From Muribaculaceae bacterium (GTDB lineage: Bacteria > Bacteroidota > Bacteroidia > Bacteroidales > Muribaculaceae), in contig JAFZSO010000031.1 in assembly GCA_017619355.1 (NCBI GenBank), positions 1 to 42,792 of the forward strand: 42,792 bases of DNA, written 5' to 3'. Positions 38,801 through 42,792 of this stretch are shown one piece after another. The position numbers and the translations under genes are program-made. Under the pieces are notes generated by a model. That model saw only the letters and a program-made list of their open reading frames with translations, had not been told where the DNA came from and searched no databases. Every line of letters begins with the position of its first letter. The first letter of the stretch is position 1.

Positions 38801-39935
38801 CAAGGTGACAGGAGGCAAAGACCATGACCACTTTGATGTACCTGATGAATACTGGCGATTCAACGTCTTTGTTCAAGCTGCAGGCTCTATGGCTACTGGC
38901 TTTGCTGCCGAGGCTGGTCTTGGCAAGGTAAACCTCACCTGGAACAACGAGAACAACGATTTTGAAGACGCCATGGGCTTCAATGTCTATCGCTATTCAG
39001 AAGAAGAGAAACTTATGCCCGTTTATGACGAATGGGGCAACGAAGTTTGGGAAGAAGATGAGAATGGCTACTGGGTACCTAAGTTAGAAATGCAGACAGT
39101 TAGAGATACTGTCCGCCTTAACGAGATGATTCTTGACCTTGATACTGACCAGTTCACAGACTATGAAGTAACTCCTGGCAAAGTATATTACTACTATTAC
39201 AAGGTGCTGAGTACCGACCTGAAGGAATATGACATCAGCAATGTGGTGGCTGCCAGCCCGCTCACCAGTGTGCTGGGCGATGCGAATGCCAGCGGTGAGG
39301 TGGATGTCGCCGATGTAATCACCACGGTGAACTATGCCGCCGGTATGGAACCGCGCCCCTTCCTCTTCGAGGCGGCGGATGTGAATATGGACCAAGACAT
39401 TGATATCCTCGATGTGATTGGCATTATCAAGCTAATCACCAACCCCAATGCCAATGTTACTGCCATGGCAGAGGCGGAGGCCATCTACAGCGTGGAGAAC
39501 GGCGTGGTCTATGTCGACTGCCCCGTGGAACTGGCTGGCGTTCAGGTAATGCTTAATGCTAACCCCGATGCCACCATCACGCCTACCGAGGACTTGAACG
39601 GCTTTGAGAAGGTGAGCGCTTGGCTAGCCGATAACCAGTATTTGTTCATGGCCTACAATATGGCGGGCCGCACCATTCCTGCCGGCAAGCACGCCCTGCT
39701 CAGCATTGGCGATGCTTCCATCAGCGACATTCGCCTCGCCGACAAGCAAGGTCACAACGTGCGCGCCTATATGGCTACCCCCACGGTCATAGATGTGATT
39801 CCCGCCGACCGCACCGTGCGCCACTCGGGCATCTACGACCTCATGGGCCGCAAGATTGCCGACAATGCCGATGCCCTGCGCACCCTGCAACCCGGCATCT
39901 ACATCGTCAACGGCCAAAAAGTGGTCAAAAAATAG
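35820..39935 (+). CDS. Secreted S8 subtilisin-like protease with dockerin, cohesin-like half-module and T9SS-like tail
   Basis: A 1371-residue exported protease. Signal sequence MKHSNLFKSLLLAIALLLG is followed by a prodomain-like region (about residues 40-170) that ends VEYAEPNYLAF. The catalytic domain has Asp209 in VIAILDTGVDITHPDL, His268 in NGHGTHCAGIAA, Asn360 in ASGNAGSS and Ser453 in GTSMATPMVAGA, so it is predicted active. After a beta-rich region that includes a parallel-beta-like stretch (near residues 640-740) and a fibronectin-III-like module (about 1020-1145), a type I dockerin has calcium loops at 1154-1165 and 1187-1198. A cohesin-like half-module follows (about 1222-1320). The last 35 residues, ending QPGIYIVNGQKVVKK, look like a type IX sorting signal. 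Its upstream three quarters is more AT-rich than the dockerin end. Its likely partner is the cohesin-like protein downstream. Confidence 0.9.
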   Translation: MKHSNLFKSLLLAIALLLGSLPIAAQQMVSNDNDDEVYKVEQYAPKYRPNQVIVKFKESSPVTIKSDAKGKFMTSSVSSIDKVMSEIGVLEAEQLMPLTGAIKNRAPRKAKALSGREVIEPDLSKLYCMKLDSTIMQRVEDVVERLKALDEVEYAEPNYLAFIQSVEDSTAYVSEPMYSQQWGLDAINMPQLWAMEKVETERPVIAILDTGVDITHPDLTDNIWTNSREDSGASYEDDDNNGYVDDIHGWDFIAGTAIIGNGMDRNGHGTHCAGIAAAVGDNEIGITGANPDALILPIKVMGDDGTGDIATICRGIDYAVACGAHVLSMSFGSSIPSAAEYQALSKALTNYAVMVGASGNAGSSIYTPYGCSYPGMYDIVIGVMASDTDGQRAVFSNYDPDGPFFSKYNMNKAFSSEVTWNDEMMWNYDLMAPGVNILSTYLNGSYKTLNGTSMATPMVAGAISLILQVKGYDYARDYGLMGDMAIAKDGGLTDLAVFNAYQAASFDETNRQVALALISLEIDDSEGEGDGDGRFDAGENISIWPTIRSLWGHAENIKIAIEPYDENTPTDAIEILDNNVDFGWSLNSRGSFKSKNPIRVHVNENAYDGMHLPYKIVITSDNLLAGIEQEHVFEVENGVELGGVINEDMTLYPNKHYIATKSIAIPQGKTLTIMPGTRLEFNEGCCIQSDGKLIANGNPDSLIVFTSRDPEKPWGGIRSHFSSSDNPCDTIAYCFLVYVNYGGYYPCLYIKNCILDKMNERTGGNYWIMHEGAGFDGMYNNFLNSYSYYNGCMKRSNSLFYSNFINFRNREDIPNSWQYSQLASSNLIQSGSDNEWSNLPLMVVGRDNGITIDHAEWPSWLGTSKEEIIRPYIYDSKNPLLDCFTTVDLSNMPTRPYKEAHGIVWKVMVDGYDAQDEFDQLPPLGVGRHKFEVYYNRDDIDTTFTPTVSMGFREPYTQTPINKDGFWCAKDSASVYTVFLDITGKTNCDGLNRIKVTGGKDHDHFDVPDEYWRFNVFVQAAGSMATGFAAEAGLGKVNLTWNNENNDFEDAMGFNVYRYSEEEKLMPVYDEWGNEVWEEDENGYWVPKLEMQTVRDTVRLNEMILDLDTDQFTDYEVTPGKVYYYYYKVLSTDLKEYDISNVVAASPLTSVLGDANASGEVDVADVITTVNYAAGMEPRPFLFEAADVNMDQDIDILDVIGIIKLITNPNANVTAMAEAEAIYSVENGVVYVDCPVELAGVQVMLNANPDATITPTEDLNGFEKVSAWLADNQYLFMAYNMAGRTIPAGKHALLSIGDASISDIRLADKQGHNVRAYMATPTVIDVIPADRTVRHSGIYDLMGRKIADNADALRTLQPGIYIVNGQKVVKK

Positions 39936-39943
39936 TTTATTAA

Positions 39944-40018
39944 ACACGAATTGCCATGAATTTCCCATAAATTAATAATAATTCGTGGTTAATTTGTGGT
40001 AATTCGTGTAAAATTTTT
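39944..40018 (+). terminator. Long imperfect inverted repeat after the protease gene
   Basis: ACACGAATTGCCATGAATT (39944-39962) pairs imperfectly (16 of 19) with the reverse of 39991-40009, and is followed by TTTTT. It may terminate protease transcription. It uses the same ATTCATGG/ATTCGTGG words as the decamers at 35271-35313. Confidence 0.5.
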
Positions 40019-40045
40019 GTAGGGACAGGGCGTGCCCTGTCCGCC
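40019..40045. repeat. 27-bp dispersed palindromic repeat, copy 2
   Basis: Identical over 27 bases to 8290-8316, with the stem GGACAGGGC/GCCCTGTCC. A further short palindrome CCCC-GTCA-GGGG (40049-40060) follows at once. Confidence 0.8.
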
Positions 40046-40090
40046 AAACCCCGTCAGGGGCGACAGATAATAATTAAATAAGGTTTGCTC

Positions 40091-40230
40091 TTGCGTCAAA
40101 AGAAATTTGTTCTTATGTTCTTCTGTCTAAAATACTATTTTGCGTCAAAGGAAATATGTTCTTATGTTCTTCTGTCTAAAATACTATTTTGCGTCAAAAG
40201 AAATTTGTTCTTATGTTCTTCTGTCTAAAA
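40091..40230. repeat. 49-bp tandem repeat, almost three copies
   Basis: Units at 40091-40139, 40140-40188 and 40189-40230 begin TTGCGTCAAAAG and contain TTCTTATGTTCTTCTGTCT. The first two differ at only two positions; the third matches for 42 bases and then diverges. The array ends 33 bases upstream of the scaffold start codon. The unit lacks palindromic structure and there are no unique spacers, so it is not a CRISPR array. Confidence 0.9.
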
Positions 40231-40263
40231 CAATTATGTTCTTGTGTCAAATAATAAAGAACA

Positions 40264-42330
40264 ATGAAATATAAATTTTTATTCATCATATTTGCTCTTC
40301 TGTCTATCCTTGCCCGCGCCGCCAATGTGGTCACCCTCCCCACCGTCAACGGCTCCCCTGGCGATGAGGTGACCCTGAGCATCAGCCTCGACAACACTGA
40401 TGCCGTGAGCGCCATGCAACTGCACATCCCCATTACTGGCGACATCAGCGTGGTGGCGGGCAGCGAGACCCTCGGCAGCCGTGCCACCGACCACAGTGCT
40501 ACAGTGGGCATCAACGGCGGCACGCTGGTGGTGATGGTGTGGTCGATGAACTTCACGCCCTTCACTGGCAGCAGCGGCGAGGTGCTCTCGTTCCGCATTC
40601 TGCTCGGCAACGAGCCAGGTTCAGTAGACCTTGTTGCTAACAAAGTCACCCTCACCGACACCGACGGCAACACCCTCGATGCCTCAGCCACCAGCGGCTC
40701 GGTGACCATCAGCGCCCCCAAGGCCCAGCTTGCCACGCGCGATATAGACTATGGGCACATCCCCATTCGTGATGTCTATCACCGATCGCTGCAGGTGACC
40801 AACGTGGGCACTGCCCCTTTGGTTATCAGCGGCATCGAGCCAAGCGCCTCCGAGTTCTCGAGTGAGACCGTGTTCCTTTACGTCATCGAAGCTGGCAATA
40901 CGGGCACTGTGGATATCACCTACAGCCCTGTGGAGCGTGGAGCGATAGAGGAAACCATCCGCCTGCTGAGCAACAATATTGCGGGCACTAACACCATTCG
41001 CATTGTTGCCGACCCCTTTGCCGTAAACGAGCTTCATGTGGAGAACGCCAGCGGCATTGCTGACAGCACAGTGACCATCCCCCTGCGGGTGAATAACATG
41101 GATGCCATTAGCGGTTTCCAGTTCGAGTTCGACCTGCCCGAGCAACTACAGTATGTAGATGGCTCATTTACCTTGAGCAACCGAAAGGCAGATCATCAGT
41201 TGGTAGTGACCTGCATGGGTCAGCACCTCACCGCCATCGCCTACACCATGGGCAGCGGCACCTTCAGTGGCGAGGATGGCGTGATTGCCACCTTCGATGT
41301 GCTGCTCAGCGGCCGCTATGGCACGGAACTGCGCGCCAGCAAGGCAAAACTTACTGCCACTTACAAAGGGGTTGACATGGATGTGCTCAGCGACCACTAT
41401 GGCGGCTGGATCGACATTGCCAGTCCGCAACTCAATGCTACCGACCAGCTTGATTTGGGCGCAACCCCAGTCACCGAGAATGCCGAGGGCACAGTAACCG
41501 TCTATAATGGCGGCGGTGCCCCGCTACGCATCGACCGTGTGGTCTTTGATGCCGAGGGCTTCAGCATCAGCGAGGCTTGCCCGCTGGTGATTGAGCCTTG
41601 GAGCAGCATCGACCTCCATGTGACCTTTATCGGACAGGAGGAAGTACCCTTCGAGGCACTGATGCAGCTCTACAGCAACGACCCCGACCATCGCCTGCAC
41701 AACATCACCGTCACCGGCTCCCGCTTCGCCCCCAACTACCTCTTCTTCACTGCCGACGATGCCTACCAAGGCGATGATGTATTGGTGCATCTCAACATGA
41801 GCAACTACGACCCCATCAACGGTATCCAGTTCGACCTCGACTATCCCGCCAACTGCGTAGAAGCACCTGCAGAGTTTGAGCCGACTGAACGGGCACAGGG
41901 CTTCACGATGATGTGGCGCGACTTGAGTGGCGGCAAGGCCCGACTCTTCATCTACTCGCTCACCGATAATGTAATTGCTACTGGCGAAGGCGAGATTGCC
42001 ACCCTGCGTTTTGCCATGAAGCAAGATGTAGCGCTGGGGCAATATTCGTTCAGCGCCACCGAAATCAGCATGGGTGTGGCAAATCTCACCGACAAGTATG
42101 CCGGTACCGACCAGGAATGCGCGTTTGAAGTGATCGAGAAAACCGGACTTCCTGGCGATGCCAACGATGATGGTAGAGTGGATGTGAACGATGTTACCAC
42201 CACCATCAACTACATTTTAGGCAAGAACCCCAGTCCATTCAACTTTGCGAATGCTGATGTGAACAACTCTGGCGACGTGAACGTGATGGATGTGACTCTC
42301 ATCATCAACATCATCCTCGGCATAGAGTAA
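40264..42330 (+). CDS. Secreted scaffold-like protein: three cohesin-like modules, two ASH-like modules and a C-terminal dockerin
   Basis: A 688-residue exported protein. Signal sequence MKYKFLFIIFALLSILARA is followed by repeating modules: cohesin-like 1 (about 22-150), ASH-like 1 (154-250), cohesin-like 2 (256-387), ASH-like 2 (389-487), cohesin-like 3 (492-626) and a type I dockerin (630-688). The cohesin-like modules share the start pattern (D)xVTxxxxLxNxDAxSxxQ, as in DNTDAVSAMQLHI, NNMDAISGFQFEF and SNYDPINGIQFDL. The dockerin has two calcium loops, GDANDDGRVDVND and ADVNNSGDVNVMD. The ASH-like modules have the NxGxAPL pattern (NVGTAPLVISG, NGGGAPLRIDR). No T9SS-like tail is present. 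It resembles a small scaffoldin able to bind dockerin proteins and to be docked itself. Its neighbour is the dockerin protease. Confidence 0.85.
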   Translation: MKYKFLFIIFALLSILARAANVVTLPTVNGSPGDEVTLSISLDNTDAVSAMQLHIPITGDISVVAGSETLGSRATDHSATVGINGGTLVVMVWSMNFTPFTGSSGEVLSFRILLGNEPGSVDLVANKVTLTDTDGNTLDASATSGSVTISAPKAQLATRDIDYGHIPIRDVYHRSLQVTNVGTAPLVISGIEPSASEFSSETVFLYVIEAGNTGTVDITYSPVERGAIEETIRLLSNNIAGTNTIRIVADPFAVNELHVENASGIADSTVTIPLRVNNMDAISGFQFEFDLPEQLQYVDGSFTLSNRKADHQLVVTCMGQHLTAIAYTMGSGTFSGEDGVIATFDVLLSGRYGTELRASKAKLTATYKGVDMDVLSDHYGGWIDIASPQLNATDQLDLGATPVTENAEGTVTVYNGGGAPLRIDRVVFDAEGFSISEACPLVIEPWSSIDLHVTFIGQEEVPFEALMQLYSNDPDHRLHNITVTGSRFAPNYLFFTADDAYQGDDVLVHLNMSNYDPINGIQFDLDYPANCVEAPAEFEPTERAQGFTMMWRDLSGGKARLFIYSLTDNVIATGEGEIATLRFAMKQDVALGQYSFSATEISMGVANLTDKYAGTDQECAFEVIEKTGLPGDANDDGRVDVNDVTTTINYILGKNPSPFNFANADVNNSGDVNVMDVTLIINIILGIE

Positions 42331-42716
42331 ACTCATATCACTCTTATAATCACTGTGAGGCGGCACTTCGATGTCGCCTCACAGCTTTTTGCGCCTTTTC
42401 GACACCGATAGGTGCTACTTTTTGAATTAATCCCCCTCGCCGTCAAGCTACTAAAAAAAGATTTGTTCCTGGATTTGTTAGATTTCTCGCGAAGCGACTC
42501 CAATCCCTCGTCGTCATTGAAAAAAATCCGCGTCAGCGGCTTTGCTGCGCTTCGCTTGCCCTTCGGGCTCCCGTTCGGTCGCGAGCACTTCGTGGTTGTG
42601 TGCCAGCGCCTTTGTGAGATTAACCCCCACGTCGTCTAAACAATCCGCATTAATCAGCATTCTATGTTAAATTCCTAATGTTTTTATGATTTTAACTATA
42701 TTTTAACAGTCTTGAC
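42331..42716. other. Intergenic stretch with terminator and palindrome-family repeats
   Basis: No gene is seen. After the terminator, it has CACC-GATA-GGTG (42403-42414), the word TTTTTGAATTAATCCCC, TCGC-GAA-GCGA followed by CTCCAAT (42487-42504), the word CCCTCGTCGTCATTGAAAAA (42505-42524, identical to 35250-35269), and CCGC-GTCA-GCGG (42528-42539). The rest to 42716 is AT-rich. A frame at 42412-42639 is made of these repeats and is not accepted. Confidence 0.7.
42353..42390 (+). terminator. Intrinsic terminator after the scaffold gene
   Basis: A perfect 10-bp stem (CTGTGAGGCG/CGCCTCACAG at 42353-42362 and 42375-42384) with a 12-base loop is followed by CTTTTT. It lies 22 bases past the stop. 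Confidence 0.85.
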
Positions 42717-42792
42717 TTATGCGGACAGTAAGGCTGCATAATAGTCGTGATCTGGATTGTACTTTTCTCCTTTCCTGACCATAGCTGTTATA
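42717..42792 (-). CDS. C-terminal end of a gene that continues past the window, possibly a transposase
   Basis: Reading the minus strand from the window edge gives an open frame of 25 codons ending at the stop at 42717-42719. The peptide ends MVRKGEKYNPDHDYYAALLSA. The pattern AMVRKGEKYNP is like the C-terminus of some IS110-family transposases, but 25 residues are too few for certainty. The start and most of the gene lie outside the window. Confidence 0.4.
   Translation of the reverse strand, partial: ITAMVRKGEKYNPDHDYYAALLSA

Larger units (their letters stand above)
39936..40263. other. Intergenic region between protease and scaffold genes
   Basis: No gene is seen. From left to right it has the imperfect inverted repeat just described, the second copy of the 27-bp palindromic repeat (40019-40045), a CCCC-GTCA-GGGG palindrome with the flank CGACAGA (40049-40066), and a 49-bp tandem repeat (40091-40230). 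No clear TTTG-N20-TAnnTTTG promoter is seen, so the scaffold gene might be transcribed from a diverged promoter or from read-through. Confidence 0.6.

Noticed and set aside
40091-40230. 49-bp direct repeats considered as a CRISPR array
   Set aside because: The units are directly adjacent with no unique spacers, there are fewer than three full copies, and no cas genes are present.
42412-42639. 75-codon frame on the + strand
   Set aside because: It is made of intergenic palindrome-family words and has no protein-like features.

Overview
The window is chromosomal DNA from a member of the Bacteroidales, most likely a gut-type Muribaculaceae/Prevotellaceae relative. The evidence is: a SurA/OstA-like envelope-assembly set, DUF5063 and DUF4293 family proteins, a type IX secretion style C-terminal tail on a secreted protease, and several copies of the Bacteroidetes primary promoter (TTTG, 19-20 bases, TAnnTTTG). 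Species-level assignment is not possible from this sequence alone.

Layout. 1-8256 (+ strand): the 3' end of yicC, then gmk, nadD and a DUF5063 gene in overlapping or near-overlapping order, an M18 aminopeptidase, a phosphohexomutase and two paralogous MFS transporters. 8257-9546: a gene-poor stretch full of short hairpins, then three small AT-rich ORFs on the minus strand. 9549-17577 (minus): a PHP-family phosphatase, mutL, an OstA/LptA-like protein, and two periplasmic parvulin-type isomerases (SurA-like and PpiD-like). 17678-24990 (minus): guaB, recQ, clpX-clpP and tig. 25282-27226 (minus): an ECF sigma factor, then a four-gene set of small envelope proteins (two YtxH-type, one holin-superfamily-III type, one small basic protein). 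27391-30189 (+): uvrA. 30219-30662 (minus): DUF4293. 30781-35096 (+): a large TPR protein and an M3 oligopeptidase.

The last third is the accessory part. A 1371-residue secreted subtilisin-like protease (35820-39935) carries a type I dockerin, a cohesin-like half-module and a type IX sorting-like tail. It is followed by a 688-residue secreted protein (40264-42330) built of three cohesin-like modules alternating with two ASH-like modules and ending in its own dockerin. Together they look like an enzyme plus scaffold pair, a possible cellulosome-like but proteolytic surface complex. A 49-bp tandem repeat lies directly upstream of the scaffold gene and a low-complexity repeat lies upstream of the protease promoter.

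The three large non-coding stretches (8257-8935, 35097-35819, 42331-42716) share a family of short palindromes with conserved stems and variable loops, embedded in recurring flanking words. One such palindrome forms the stop region of the M3 peptidase gene. The window ends inside what looks like the C-terminus of another gene on the minus strand, possibly a transposase.

The core genes show ordinary housekeeping functions: nucleotide and NAD synthesis, protein quality control, DNA repair and outer-membrane biogenesis. Candidate intrinsic terminators can be seen for several minus-strand transcripts.
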